Assembly (NCBI GenBank): GCA_014058105.1
Contig: JACGCM010000178.1
Coordinates: forward strand, 682,001 to 746,000
Length of the DNA stretch: 64,000 nucleotides
Origin: Kingdonia uniflora
Lineage: Eukaryota; Streptophyta; Magnoliopsida; Ranunculales; Circaeasteraceae
Direction of reading: 5' to 3'
Part shown: positions 1-11,839 of the stretch, one piece after another
Layout of the letters: every line of letters starts with the position of its first letter
Position numbering within the stretch: position 1 is the first letter of the stretch
Position numbers and translations under genes: made by a program
Notes under the pieces: generated by a model
What the model was told of the DNA's origin: nothing
The model's database searches: none
Seen by the model: the letters and a program-made list of their open reading frames with translations, nothing else

Positions 1-262
1 AGGCAATTTTTTTAAAAGATTTTAGCACGTAAAAATTTGATCAAATAGAGTTTGGTGGAGTGATAAATCTAGACAGAATATGCTCGACTTAGAAAGTAAT
101 ATTACGGATAAGCTCGAAAGGAGAGATAAGTTCAAATAATTTTCTCAAGATTCTTAGGTTTTTATTACGAGATAAAAGGTAAAAATCACATTTTGAGGGG
201 AAAGCGTGTCAAAGTCGTATAAAAAGGGGAAGGAAGATTATGAAGGCGGAAAAGAGGTTAGG

Positions 263-559
263 ATGGTACAGACTCGATCTCAAAGGATTCGGCACGCTGC
301 AGAATGACGATTTGATATAAAGATAGTTGAAGTATGGGAGAAGATTATTGGTGCATTTGGTTATGATGCTGAGTTACCAGTGAGGGAGTATCAGCTCAAA
401 GGATTAGATGTAAGGAGTAGGGAATGTGAGTATGCCCAGTATTTCTATGAGGTATGCTTTATTGTGTTGGCGTTGGACCCTGCAACTCGAGAAGAAAAGG
501 TTAGATTGATAGCGAGGTCGAGATTGAATTTGAAGATGGCTGATCGAGTGATGATGTAA
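263..559 (+). pseudogene. Small antisense gene A of element Y
   Basis: Reading frame of 99 codons from ATG 263 to TAA 557-559, with one premature TGA at 305-307. The remainder has the acidic, aromatic-rich pattern of the small frames at 22957-23298 and 22019-22360 in element T and of a decayed copy near 43135-43400 in element Z: a charged helix, a Leu/Met-Pro stretch, then an aromatic Tyr/Trp segment and a Leu/Ala helix. It lies upstream of, and in the same direction as, the larger spliced gene, and both are antisense to the element's LTR. Function is unknown; I assign none. The start is chosen because a basic start (MVQTRSQR) follows the ATG. Confidence 0.5.
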
Positions 560-963
560 TTGGATGTGGTGCTCTAGGTAATTAAGTTTATTGCAGATGT
601 GATGTTGTAAAAATGCATTTATCATAAATAAAAATAAGTTTGTTGAATGTGAACATAAAATAATGCAAATCAATGGGATCCTCTATTGTTGCAAATGCCG
701 TTTGAAAACTATTGTAATAAATATTTTGAATAATTTTAAAAAATTTGTTAGCTTTAAAATGACGTCACTTTTACTATAAGTACGATACAAAAAAGAGGAA
801 ATAAAGAAGCTTCTAGTTTTGTTTTGAATGTAAAGCTGAGAGATCTGATAACGTGTAGTATGAATCATCATGAGTGTGGGAAGGTCTGAAAAGAATATGG
901 AGACAGGAGAGGGGAATATGTTAAAAATATGAAGAGAGGGGTAATGATGGAAAGTTTGTTTTA
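560..963 (+). other. Spacer between antisense genes A and B of Y
   Basis: No open coding frame is seen over about 400 bases. From roughly 840 onward the sequence aligns by eye with 43700-43850 of element Z (around the shared text tcatcatgagt.tgggaggtc), so the first exon of the next gene may begin near 865 rather than 964. Confidence 0.4.
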
Positions 964-3900
964 TTGAAAAGGTACAAGACGTCTGACATGGATAGTAGAA
1001 AGGACACCTCGGTTTCAAAATTAAGGACGGGTCGTGTAAGGCACAATAAATGCCAGCCGCTAGAGAAAGAAAGGATAAATAGTACTTCTTCTCCATCATT
1101 CAAATGTTTTTCATCTTCTAAAAATTTGGAGAGCGGAAAGAGAGAGGCACGAAAAAAGTGCAGAGGACTTGATACTAACTTATCTAAGGGTGGTCAACGA
1201 TCGAAGAGAGTGAGAGACACTGAATCGCGGAGGAGGCTTTACAGCGGGGTTGTGAGGGAAGGACATGGCGCTACTGCGAATTCCCATCCGAATTCTGAAG
1301 GTTAGTAGAGACGTATGGGAAATATATGTGTTTGTGCAAATCGTAATCATTTTGTGAAGTAAATCTTAACATCAAATATTTATGGTAATATCTGTATTTG
1401 CATATATACACAAAATATACTAAAGATATATGTTGAACGTATATGATTGATTTATACGAAGTAATAGTTGATACCTGAACCTGTATGTAGGTCGAGCGTA
1501 AGAGGCAATTGTATAGGTCGAAACGCTACCTGTAGAAATTGTTATTGATATGGATCGCATACCTAATAATGAGGTGTCGACTTATGGTCGGACGATGGAG
1601 TCTGATGGTGTGGTTGAAGTAGGATTGGAACAATTTCTAGGTTTTCCTAGTCAATTGATATCCTCTCCTCCTGGTTCGGATCCCTATAGAGAATGTTGTA
1701 AGGCCAAGGTAGCTATAGGAGATACATGGGGTAACTGTGTAGAGTACGCCGGTAGGCAATTTAGGGGTTGTACAGTAGCGGCGGGGGAAGAGTATTTTTA
1801 TCTGTTAGCCAATTTAGAAGTAGAAAAATGAGATAGGGGTATAGACGAATCGATCTCGTTAGAATACTTTGATGGGGTATTCAGAGTAACCTTGAAAAAG
1901 GTTTTTTATGTTACCTGTCTCAATTAGAGTACGGGTTGAGTCTTCCCCTGACCAATTTGGCGAAGGGGATTATGAACGCAATTGGGGCATGCCCTATTCA
2001 ATTGAATGGGAACATGTGGGAGGTAATAAATGTTTGCGACCATTTGAATGAGAAGTGGGAGAATGAGGGGAAGGTGAGGAGGATATCCCTTGAGGATGCG
2101 CTACAATTCTATGGGGTGAAGAATTATCGTGCTAGTGATAGGGCATATTTATGTGCCAGCGTAACTCGGCCTTGTTTCTTCGATCTGAATTCAGCAGGTC
2201 AAACTTGGAATGACAACGTCATATGGGTAAAGGATAATTTCCTTCAGAGAGACGAAGAACCTCTAAATCTTTGGTTTAGAACTGTAAAATAAAGTAAGTA
2301 CTGCCATACATAGATAATATATTGATATATTTAAATTGATACTTGTTATTGATCATAAAAAGATGTTGTGCATTGCAGGTGTGAAATCTCACGTCGAGAG
2401 GAAATAGTCTTTATTAGACAAAGTTGCTGAGGAGGAGGTTGAGCTTGAATTCGTATTGGAAGGACTAGGCCTTAGCAGAAAGAAGAGAGCTGATAGCAGG
2501 TTGAAAAAGGTATAAATGGCTCAGTCGACCAGGTTGATGTCGGGTGCTGATGAAGGGAAATAAAGAGGAACTGGTGGGGAAGGTCAAACCCATTTGGCCA
2601 AGACCCCTAAAATAGAGAGCTTGGTTCAGCCTGAACCTATCATGTCGAGTAAAATAACTCAAAAATATCTAAAAAAATGGATGTTAAAGTCTGTGGCAGC
2701 CTCTGGTACCACTGGAAGTAGTGAGTCTGCTAAAGAAAAAAGGAGAAGGGTCGAATCTTCGAAGATGTCTGGAGAGAAGGTCGTCAAAGAGCGACCTATT
2801 GTGTTTGACGACCTTAAAGAGGTGGAAGAAAGGGCCAGGCTGGCGGCCCTTCACGGAGAGGAAGATATGAGCAAGATGGTAAGTGTATAATGATTATGTG
2901 AAATATATTTATTGCATTCCGAGCTGATGTTGAGGTCGATTTATTATGCAGGTTGCTCAGTTAGTGAAGGGGCTCTGGCTGGGAGTTGAAGAAGATAAGT
3001 CCGAGCTGAAGAAGATGAAGATCGAGCTTGAGAAAAAGGTAGCTTGAGCGAAAGCTGATGCTGCCAGGGATGCAAAGCTGCTGGAGTCTCTCAAGGTTTT
3101 TCATGCCGTAGCAATTGAGCAGCTATAGGTGGAGGCGAGAGCCAAGATGGAGGAGATGGCTGAGGAGCGGGATAGGCTGGGGAGCCACCTGATGTTGAAG
3201 GGTACCTCGGTGGAGGAGGTGGATTCCATTAAGGCGAACACCTACATCGAGGAGGGAGATGAAGAAGAGATAGATGAGGTCGCGGTGGGAGTTGTGGATG
3301 GGTTAGATGGTATCACCCGTCAGACTGTGATTGACAATCAAGGGGATGACACCGAACACCTTGAGGGTGAGACTGAGAAGGTAGGGTAGGGAAATAAATT
3401 ATTATGAACATATTTGTCATGTATCATAAACTGCTGGATTGTGTGTATTTAATAGACTCGTAGGCTGAGTTTGTCTGTAACTCTTTTGTAGGTATATAGA
3501 GAAATCAATCTCAGCATAAAAGACCTAGAGACTGAGCTTGCCAGGGGGAAAGATATTTATACATTCTTGCTGTCTTTGCAAGCTGAGCTGCAGGTTAGAT
3601 CGACAAAGGCTTTTTGGCTTATACGATATATTTGATGATATACAAAGTAGTGAGGGCAATCATAGAACGTAGAGGTATATATAAAAAAATTTAGACAGTT
3701 GCATATAGGAAATGTGTACCTGAGATACCAAAATACATGCCATGAAGTGTTTTGCTGAGTTGGCACTTCTACCTTAAGTCTAAAAGTAGTTGTACACAGT
3801 AAATGTTAGAAATTGGATACTTTTTATAAATGAGATATGTGTAAATGCGTGTTGATGGGTGTTCTGAATCGAACTGTATATAATATATCTATATTATGCA

Positions 3901-4505
3901 GGTCGAATTTGATACAGTTCGCTCAGGTGAAGATGAAGCGCTCCAATATAACCGAGAATTTGCAGAGGAGTTAGATAGAATGAGGGGAGCGAGTGAGGAC
4001 AAAGAAGACCGGCACATAAAAGTATACTTCAAATATGTTGAGGCAAGCTAGATTGTTGTTGACCTCAGTCGCAAGCTCGAGGAGAAAGATGCCAAGATCG
4101 GTAAAGGGTCAAAAGAGCTTGCAGAGATGAAGGAACATGCTGCAAAACTTCAGAGTCGAATTGAAATTCTGATGTCAAAGAATAGGTCAGTTGAGATGGC
4201 TCAGTATTGTATTCAGGCGCTAGAAAGATCAAGGGAAATTTTAAGATGATCTCCAAAATTCTAGAAGTGAGTTGGAATGATTGAAGCAGATACTAGTAGA
4301 AAAAGATAACAAGCTCAAAGTAGCTCGAGTGAATCTATCGGCCTCGGAGGCTTTAGTGGAACACTTGCATGTAGCCCTGCCTGTGAATGATATCATGTTT
4401 TGGGAGATGCAATGAAGATGAAATGATCATAATGAGAGAGTGGCTTGACTAAAGGACGAATTGGCGCAAGCCAACGCATGTGCCAAGAAAGCAGAAGCTG
4501 GAGAG
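865..4505 (+). pseudogene. Spliced antisense gene B of element Y (coiled-coil protein)
   Basis: Six exon-like blocks separated by GT-AG introns at 1301-1490, 2294-2378, 2879-2951, 3381-3491 and 3594-3901. Block 1 is a basic Lys/Arg/Ser linker. Block 2 carries GRQFRGC and a segment ending C-F-F-D-L-x-S-x-G-x-x-W-N. Block 3 has KYLKKW followed by a charged region. Block 4 is a helical segment with an acidic tail and V-V-D-G-L-D-G. Blocks 5 and 6 are Glu/Lys/Leu heptad coiled coil ending near 4500 at the LTR primer site. The ending looks truncated against plant proteins of this type that I recall. Several in-frame stops make it a pseudogene. It resembles proteins annotated in plants as putative transposon or gypsy-type transposon proteins, and antisense ORFs are known from Tat-lineage elements; the biochemical role is unknown. 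Confidence 0.6.
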
Positions 4506-4509
4506 CGTT

Positions 4510-4527
4510 CCCACAGACGACGCCAAA
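4510..4527 (-). other. Primer binding site of element Y
   Basis: On the minus strand this reads TTTGGCGTCGTCTGTGGG, one base from the TTTGGCGCCGTCTGTGGG site typical of plant Tat-type elements. It abuts the LTR end (CA) at 4528, which fixes the LTR orientation as minus. Confidence 0.75.
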
Positions 4528-5135
4528 TGTGATGGCCAAATTCCGTAAGCTCAAAATGGCTTGAAATTTCTATCACACCAATGAACCTGAAATAATATTC
4601 TGATGACAAATAAGAAAATGACACAGGTGGATTTTAGCTTGGAAAACCTCTGAATAGGTAAAAAGCCACGACCTCGAGTGGAAGATTTTTGTAAAAAGTA
4701 TTTTTAGTGATTGAAATAGGTATCTTATTACAAGTGATCTCTAAGTTTAGAAATGCCTGAATCTTGTAACTAAGAAGCTTGAATAGTTTGAGAATCTAGA
4801 CAAGTGATTTCTTGTATAATTTTTCTGGTCCCTGTCTCTTCGAGAACTTCTTCTTTATGTAGGCCTTCTCCGCAAATTCGTCGTGTTGGAGTATGTTTTC
4901 CGAACAATGTGGTTAGTGGCGGTTTACTAAGTAACTAACGAGTTTATGAGAGGCCGGTATCTTTGAATTGTTCAGGTTTTCCGGTTCAAGCTTAACCCAC
5001 GTTCTTCACTAGTTCGTGGGGTAGGTTAAAATGTTAACAGGAGAAGTTATGTTGAATAATGTGTGAGCTTGAGATGGGGGTAATTTGAACTGGCGACAGC
5101 TCAATTTAGGTGAGATCGAGGGATAGGTCCCTACA
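4528..5135 (-). repeat. 5' LTR of Tat-type element Y
   Basis: A 608-bp LTR on the minus strand. It starts TGTAGGGACC at 5135 and ends CA at 4528, next to the primer site. The block around 4660-4680 (cacgacctcgag on plus) is shared with the LTR fragment at 45290-45310, and its reverse complement, aggtcgtgg, also occurs in the T LTRs near 12400 and 24110. The partner 3' LTR would lie before base 1. Confidence 0.7.
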
Positions 5136-6910
5136 GTACTTATGTGGAATAATTACCATTAGGTGATTACGATCAAAATTCACTCCGACCTTAGCAACAT
5201 CACACCCGAACTCCTAAGATTTGACTTCGATACAATTTCAATATGTCGAGGTTATGCTATACTTTTGGATGTACCCTTTAGCAGTATCCACAATAATAAT
5301 GGCATCAAGCCTACTACTAATCAAACCGACATTTACCTCACTATTATCTATTTTAATTATTACCTCCAGGAAGGTGAGGCTTTTATAACTTTTTCTACAC
5401 CATCATGGAGTCCATCATCGATGTAATTCTAAAACCTTGTACCAAGAGAAACGACCCTATGATTTTCCCATTTTCATCACTAGATTTATTGCCTCCATCG
5501 ACGCCTTTACCGTCTCTCAATGTCCTTCGATCGGCATTACTGAGAAGGATGTCGGCATCACCTTGGCTAGATGTTTTCAAGCACCATGGACACGAGTGTG
5601 TGGATTAAATCCTAGCGAACCAGCCCCTTTCATTCAAGAAAGCCCCAAATAAGACCTAAGCCCTAATATTTCATACAAAATACTGGTAAAACCCTAATGT
5701 TGTGAGGTTTACACCCTTAACTTAAGCGAATTATAGGGACCAGGGAATAACGAATTAAAAAAAAGCTCAAAACTTTAAAGTTGCAGATAATTGAATACTC
5801 TATCTACAGAAACTGGTTTCATTCTATTCTAATGTAAATTGAAGGAGATACAATATAACTTTGATAAATTTGTACCCGATAAATTAATAATTATGCTTAA
5901 ATAATAGATTTTGCTGGTCCCGACTTGGGCCCAACAACTATGTTAGTAAATTTGTTAAATTTATAAGATAATACAATTTCAAAATTACCTTATAGACTCA
6001 TATATATATATGTCTCAATATTCAATAATTGCTAAGAAGTGCATATAAAATCAACTATAATACGTTCTTAAATTACGAATTCAATGTTAACTGCCTTTTG
6101 TTAAAATTAGAGTCGAGTTGAATCTCATATCTAATTTTTCGTAACAAGCTAAGTCTAGGCATGTTATTAATATATAGCAAGAAGAGACCGCTTAGCGTCA
6201 TTATCACTTTGAGGGCATCTTTTAGTGAAACAAACTCTAAATTATGACTATCATCATCAACTTCATCATCCAGAAGATTTCCTATGATGTTTGCAATGAT
6301 ATGTTCTACGTTTTAAAACTCCAAAAATATTATATTTTCTGCGAGATGCTATAATCTGATTAATTAATAATTTATTAATTTTGATATGTTGAAACCCTAC
6401 TTAATTATTATGTTTTACATGGTCCCAAGGGAATTAATTTATAAAAGTTATACTGAATTAATGTTTACCCAACAAAAGTGAATGGTGTGCGAAAAGTATT
6501 GCAGCTATGTTTTATAATTTTTGACACCGTTGGACCATGATTTTAGATGAAGTCTTACATTCACATTCAATATTTCTTCAAGACCTTTCTAAATTGTTAT
6601 TGTTCATGCTTTCCTAGCATACAGTTTTTGCATTATTCCTTCAGACATTTTCGGGTTTTATTAGGTTAAATCTATTTTTCTTTCCTTATCTCTCAACTTA
6701 CATTTTACTTTTGATCTTTCTCTATATAGTTGATTGAATACTCATTTTACCCCATGGGTTTAGAGGACATTATCATACCAGAGATGTAATTTACCTCACA
6801 ACTATTAAACAAGCATTGTAGGACATTTTATCCCCAACATGCTACCTCATGGGGGTGGAGTACATTGTTCTACACTGAGAATAGTTTGTACTATGTAAAG
6901 TTTGTTGACT
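5136..6910. other. Unassigned AT-rich sequence
   Basis: No gene supported. Short plus-strand frames at 5163-5652 match nothing I recognise and overlap each other in different frames. The rest is AT-rich with scattered stops. Confidence 0.4.
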
Positions 6911-6947
6911 GATGCACTAGAATTTCTGTTTTAATAAATTTTTACTA

Positions 6948-6955
6948 TTGCTATA
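6948..6955. repeat. Left 8-bp target duplication of the MITE
   Basis: TTGCTATA, matching TAGCTATA at 7550-7557 at 7 of 8 positions. Length fits hAT-superfamily duplications. Confidence 0.5.
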
Positions 6956-7549
6956 GTTAAGGGTATAAAATGGGCCAGGTTAGGGTCAACTTGGCCCTAT
7001 ATAAATAAGGCCCTTATAAACTTGGAGACATACTAACCTGACCCTCGGTAGTGTTAAGGGTCGGCCCTGCCCTTAGGTTATAATATAAACCTTTACACAA
7101 CATTGGCCCTAGTATTAGGGCTTAGGGTGGGGCTAAGGGTGGGGCTTAGGGCTGATTTTAATTACTTAATAAAAATAAAAATAAAAACAAAAAATAGGCA
7201 TCATCATATTAAAATTACATAATGATATTCATATCTTTTAATAAAAACACAAATTAGTTTATTATATATAATGAAAAACATGAGAGGGAGATATATGCCT
7301 TACTTCTCTATATTGTTGCAGAGATTAGTATGGGCCGGTTTAATGTAGGCTAGATTAAGTGCAAAAGGGTGGGGCTAAGGGTCGGGTTAAGGGATGCAAC
7401 TAGTAGACCCTGACCTTACCCTACAAGTTGGAAGGGAGGAGTTAGCCCAGCCCTTAGATGTTCAAAGTAGGGCTTTAAAGGGCTTAAACCCTAATTTGTA
7501 AGGGTTGGGTTGGGCCAGGTCAAGGGCCAACGAGCTGGATTTATAGGCC
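6956..7549. mobile_element. hAT-like MITE, 594 bp
   Basis: Non-coding insertion rich in gggccagg, ttagggc and ggccct motifs. Its ends form a weak inverted repeat: the left end has AAGGGTATAAAAT and the reverse complement of the right end has AGGCCTATAAAT. The homologous LTR at 37915-37935 has no insertion, so it acts as an empty site and fixes the borders. The 8-bp flanking duplication and GGGCC-rich ends suggest the hAT superfamily; no transposase is encoded. Confidence 0.55.
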
Positions 7550-7557
7550 TAGCTATA
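7550..7557. repeat. Right 8-bp target duplication of the MITE
   Basis: TAGCTATA, partner of 6948-6955. Confidence 0.5.
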
Positions 7558-8030
7558 GTATGTTAAAAGTGGGGTTGAACCATACTGGGGATCGGTGTAG
7601 ACTCTTTGGTTTGTGAATGGGGGATTTTGTTTGTTTGTTGGAGCTGGTAGTAGATTATTTTGAGTGGAGAAGAATATTTTAGTATAAAGACTATGACTTT
7701 GGGATTCTACGTCCCCTACTTGGGCCTTTCTTGTATGGATATGCCTATGGGGCTGCCTTCCCAAGATATCTTTGAGTACCCATCTAAGGGGCCACTACTT
7801 GCAACTGTCCTAATTCGGGACTTTTCCTATTTAAGACAGAGTTTGGGCCTTTTTTTGGGGGGAATGGTATCACTATCAGTAGTAGTAGGTCAAATAAGAA
7901 AGGGCCAACTCAGTCTTAAGCTTATTAGGCTCCAGGACCTTGTTATGCCCTAGTAGGTGTTGCCCGAGTCCTATCACTTCTATGGCTTTGGACCCTTCTT
8001 ACAGGCCACTGGGTCCTTGGATGTGATCCT

Positions 8031-10798
8031 AATAAGGGCTCACACTCCAACCTACCAACTGAGTGAGCTCGGACATGGCTAGTCTACCAAGAACACCACC
8101 TACCCTACTCTCAACCTTAGAAGAGGTCAAGGTCTAACTAATCCCCCAGGAACACCTTTTTTGAGAGGCGTACCCTATCTCTTATTATTCCTTATAAGGG
8201 GGTTAGGAATTGGGATTAGTCTTATGTAATAGCATTAATCCTCCTAATTACTCTCTCAGAGGTGAACTTTCTAGGTCTCCAGATGTACCCTTTCATTAAA
8301 AGGTATACTTCTATATCTCTAGGGTATAAAGGAGGGACACTAGGAATAGGGGCTAGTCTAAATTAAGAGTGTTAACCCCGTTAGACCCACTAACATACTG
8401 GTGAGGGGGAAACCTAAAGGCGACCTAACAAATTGACTCAGCTAATGGCTACTCATTAAGTATGCTAACTTCCTTTCTAGTCATAGCTATGGAGCTTAGT
8501 CGGCCATACCTAGGTTTGTACCTAAGTAAGTCTTAAACTAAATACTTTACTCTTAAATAAAGAGCTTTTCTTGAATTCTATTTCTTTGAGAGATGAAGAT
8601 TATAATTAAAGGGAGGTCTTTTTTATAGCTAAAGAAACTAATGTCCTTCTATTACATAACCACTATGGGACTAAACAAAATAGAGTTTTTTTTTATTTTT
8701 TTATGTTTCTTATGTACAAAAGGTATCAGAGTCAATTGGTTAAGAATTGGGGACCAAATCACCCTACCGACTCGTGAAAGCCATTTATCTAAGGCTTGGG
8801 GACCCACGATCGTAGGTCCTTGGACGTTTCAGGTCTTAATCTTTGGCTAGAATTATCTTGGGCCTCTTTTAGATGTTGAATATTACTCAGATCTGGCCCT
8901 ATTGTCCCAGAATGTGTATAATATACTTTGGTTACTCCTTGGAGACTGGCAAGCTGTCTGAATTACTGGGACTAATCGCTATCTCATGGTATAGCTTCAT
9001 GATTAATCTATTGTACTTTAGTAGTAGTTTGGCTCCCCTGATTGTCTCTGAAATAAGGAAGTCATAAAGAATGCTTTTTAAGGATTTTAATTCCTCGTTT
9101 GCACCAAGTTATCTTAAAGGGGTCTAGAATCCTAAAAATAGAGAACGTAGTCAATACTCACACTAAATTATTCATGATAATCTTAGTTCATTGTTGAGTT
9201 GCGATGACAAATTTAGTAAAATTTCCGAATCGGTGTATGTGTGTGTGCCTAGTTAAAATACTACAAAGTTATTGATTTCAAAAACGTCCTAATTTCGATT
9301 ACTAGTGCTAGAAATTAGCTTTGACTTGCAGCCTCATATTAAATTTATCTCGAATAATCACTAATATTTTATGGCTTTGCACTTAGGTGTTATAATGAGC
9401 ACAAATTAATTTTAAGTGAAGCAAAGGCTCATATTTGCAAGAAGCAGTGGACATTTTACTGGATAGATATCATGAACAGAAGTTTGATTGCCATTGAAGG
9501 TACCGAGTTTAGATTACCATGGATATTCAATCTTTTATCACCGTTAAACTGACCATACTAGGCTTTGGATCAAGACGGTCTTTTAAAGGTTGTAAGGTAT
9601 TTTGTTGGCATTCTGTTAATGACTTAAAGTCTTCTCTTCTGGTTCACTTGTTCATTATTTCTTACTTTTTTCATGATTTTTCTTTATGACTTAGCTCGAT
9701 CATAAAAAAAATTTCGAGTCCATTTTACTTGATAATCTCCTATTTGAAACACATATTTTTTCTTTTTATATTTCTAGAGGGTTTTTCTTGTCCAGTAATT
9801 TCTTGTTATTCAATTTTCTTTGTTTATAACCACTGCTGCAACTATCTGCTTCCTTAAATCTTCATAAAATGGGGTAAATGTAGTTATCTTACATGCGATG
9901 ACTTACTTTAGGCTCAATAGGGTGACAAATGGAAAATAATTCAAGTTATTTTTATAGGAAGGCCAAAAAAAAGGGTTTTAACAAAGAAATATCTACAATT
10001 ATTTCCTCAATTTTATACCGTATTTTATTCACCTCGAAGAAATATATGAAAGGGTTATAGTATATTTTTAGCTCAAATTTTATTTCACCCTTGACAATTG
10101 ATAGTGCAACGAATAATGAGATCAGGAATATAAGGATGCTGAGTTTGGAGAAAGTTTATGTATAAAATTCGATGGTTATTCAAGGCTCAGATATCTGACT
10201 TGGGTTCAAAAAAATTTCTACAGTTATCCTCAATTTTTCTAATTATGAGCAACTATTTATCTAGACTAAGCAGTATATTACTTTTGTGAGAGTGTTTTTA
10301 CTAAGTACTTTTCTAGTGAATTAGTATAATAAGAAGGCAATTCACTAATCTAGTCATGAATAGTAGCATTAATATTATAGAGTTACTTAAACGAGATGCA
10401 TGAATTACTTAGTTTGAAATATAAGTGTATGCTCTTTAGTCTTATTGTAGGAAAAAAATAATTAGGCAAATCGCATTAATAATTTATTTTCCCCTAAAAA
10501 TTACTTTATATTTCCTAAAATCATAATGTAGCCCTGTACCGCCAAATTCAAAGCGAACATTGTTCTTAATGTTTTAGACTAGTGAAATAAATTATGTGTT
10601 GGAAATAAGGAATATATTACCATTGATGTGCTGAAATGAAATGTTGCGAAAGATAAGAGATGTATTATGAAACAAACATTTCATAAGGGAATCACAAAGT
10701 ACATAATAAAGGGAAAATAGCAGATACTTTTTGTTTTTTAGATGTGGCTAAGAATTGTCTGTCTTGGATGAGGGGGATTTCTTTAGCTACATTTAACA
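8031..10798. other. Unassigned non-coding stretch
   Basis: About 2.8 kb with no supported gene. Small frames at 8641-8850 and 8873-9067 have no recognisable motif. From about 9070 the sequence is AT-rich and stop-dense. It may be old LTR or 3' region of an Athila element, but I see no decisive motif. Confidence 0.35.
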
Positions 10799-10862
10799 TA
10801 TTCTCAGTGTCCATTATGATAAAATCATCATATTCTCCGTGTCCATTATGATAAAATCATCA
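10799..10862. repeat. 32-bp tandem duplication
   Basis: Two adjacent 32-bp copies (10799-10830 and 10831-10862), differing at one base, containing gtgtccattatgataaaatc. On the minus strand the region just beyond can be read as F-L-D-D-F after a hydrophobic stretch, a possible but weak trace of an Athila RT. Confidence 0.75.
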
Positions 10863-11289
10863 AGGAATATGAATGTTTTGACTTTGATAAATACATCTTC
10901 GAATAAGCCTTTCAGATGTTTTTTAGATCTATTAGCTAGCTACAATGTAATCCCAGTTCGTGTCAATTCTCACAATCATAATTCCTTGTAGACAATATAT
11001 TAGAGGACAATAATGCTTGCTCTTAAGTGTAGGAGGGTTCTGTCTACCCGATGATTTCCTTTCTTGCATGGGTTAGTTGGAGTACCTGAATCACAAAGTT
11101 TTGGTGGGGTAAGTAACTCGATGAGGATTACTTTATTACGGATAAATAAACGTCATATCCTAGTGCAAATTTCTTTATGGAACTTGTAATAAATGGGAAC
11201 ATATTTTGTAGCTTTTAGTTACGGAATATTAATGTGAACGAGGTAGAATGTTTCCATTAACTCAGAGTATTAATCATTCTTTCACCCAC

Positions 11290-11660
11290 CTTTGAGTTGT
11301 TAAGTGTAAAGGATACTAGAAGTGATGTGTAATTTAGGTTGAACAAGTATAATGGAAGGATTCCTAGCTAGCATAGGGCTACTTATGGGATCATTAGTAT
11401 TTATCTTAATGGGTTCATCCTCTATATCCTCAACCGGTTCCGAGGCATTTGGTGTAGGGTTCAAGATGTCCTCTTTTAGCATTTCAACCTGGTTGTCAAC
11501 CGTTTTACCACTTCTAAGATAGGTAATCACATGAACTTGCTCTGTTCCTAAAGTTAATGCCTCAGTTTAAGTACTTTTAGGATTTGCTTCCATTTGACTA
11601 GGTAATTTTCTTATTTCTCGTTCGTTAACTTTGTTGAATTGGTGGTAACCGACAAAAATG
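11290..11660 (-). pseudogene. Athila gag-protease linker remnant (element O1)
   Basis: The minus strand reads L-P-S-Q-M near 11600 and then Y-L-R-S-G-K-T-V-D-N-Q-V near 11500, followed by an acidic stretch and a tail like V-Q-P-K-L-H. This parallels LPSQLVSNPKG and TLQSGRQVDNRV in element A (near 32810 and 32715), the linker between gag and protease. It is most simply part of the older Athila element whose gag lies at 25900-26506, separated from it by the insertion of T. No intact product. Confidence 0.6.
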
Positions 11661-11834
11661 GGTCTTTGTAGAAAAAGGTATAAAATTACGGATTGTCATC
11701 CTCTATTACAAACCCAACTAAAACTTGTTTCTGATCTTGTGTTCTCTAATAAAAATACTTGAACTAAGAAAATAGTTAAACTTAAAATAAAAGAAATATG
11801 GCTAATTTTTGGGATTTACCAAATTTGAGGAAAC

Positions 11835-11839
11835 AAGGG
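11835..11839. repeat. Left target duplication of element T
   Basis: AAGGG, identical to 24264-24268 just outside the other end of T. Confidence 0.7.

Larger units (their letters stand above)
6911..8030 (-). repeat. Old Athila-like LTR fragment, split by a MITE
   Basis: Sequence on both sides of the 6956-7549 insertion aligns by eye with the LTR at 37879-38375: 6911-6955 matches 37879-37925, and 7558-8030 matches 37930-38375 (shared blocks include ggggt.gaac, ttgggcctttctt and the run near cccatctaaggggccactac). Similarity fades after the ctttggaccct block near 7985-8000. Orientation is inferred from the homologue, whose degenerate primer site is on the minus strand. Confidence 0.5.

Noticed and set aside
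5163..5652. Overlapping small frames as a possible host gene
   Set aside because: Frames overlap on both strands, lack motifs, and no start or splice context stands out.
7090..7160. Telomere-like ttagggc/ttaggg text
   Set aside because: Motifs are irregular, mixed with gtgggg and confined to the MITE; there is no run of TTTAGGG units.
10750..10930. Athila RT fragment (F-L-D-D-F on the minus strand)
   Set aside because: One short motif only, partly within a tandem duplication, and too close to the gag-protease linker; kept as a hint rather than a feature.
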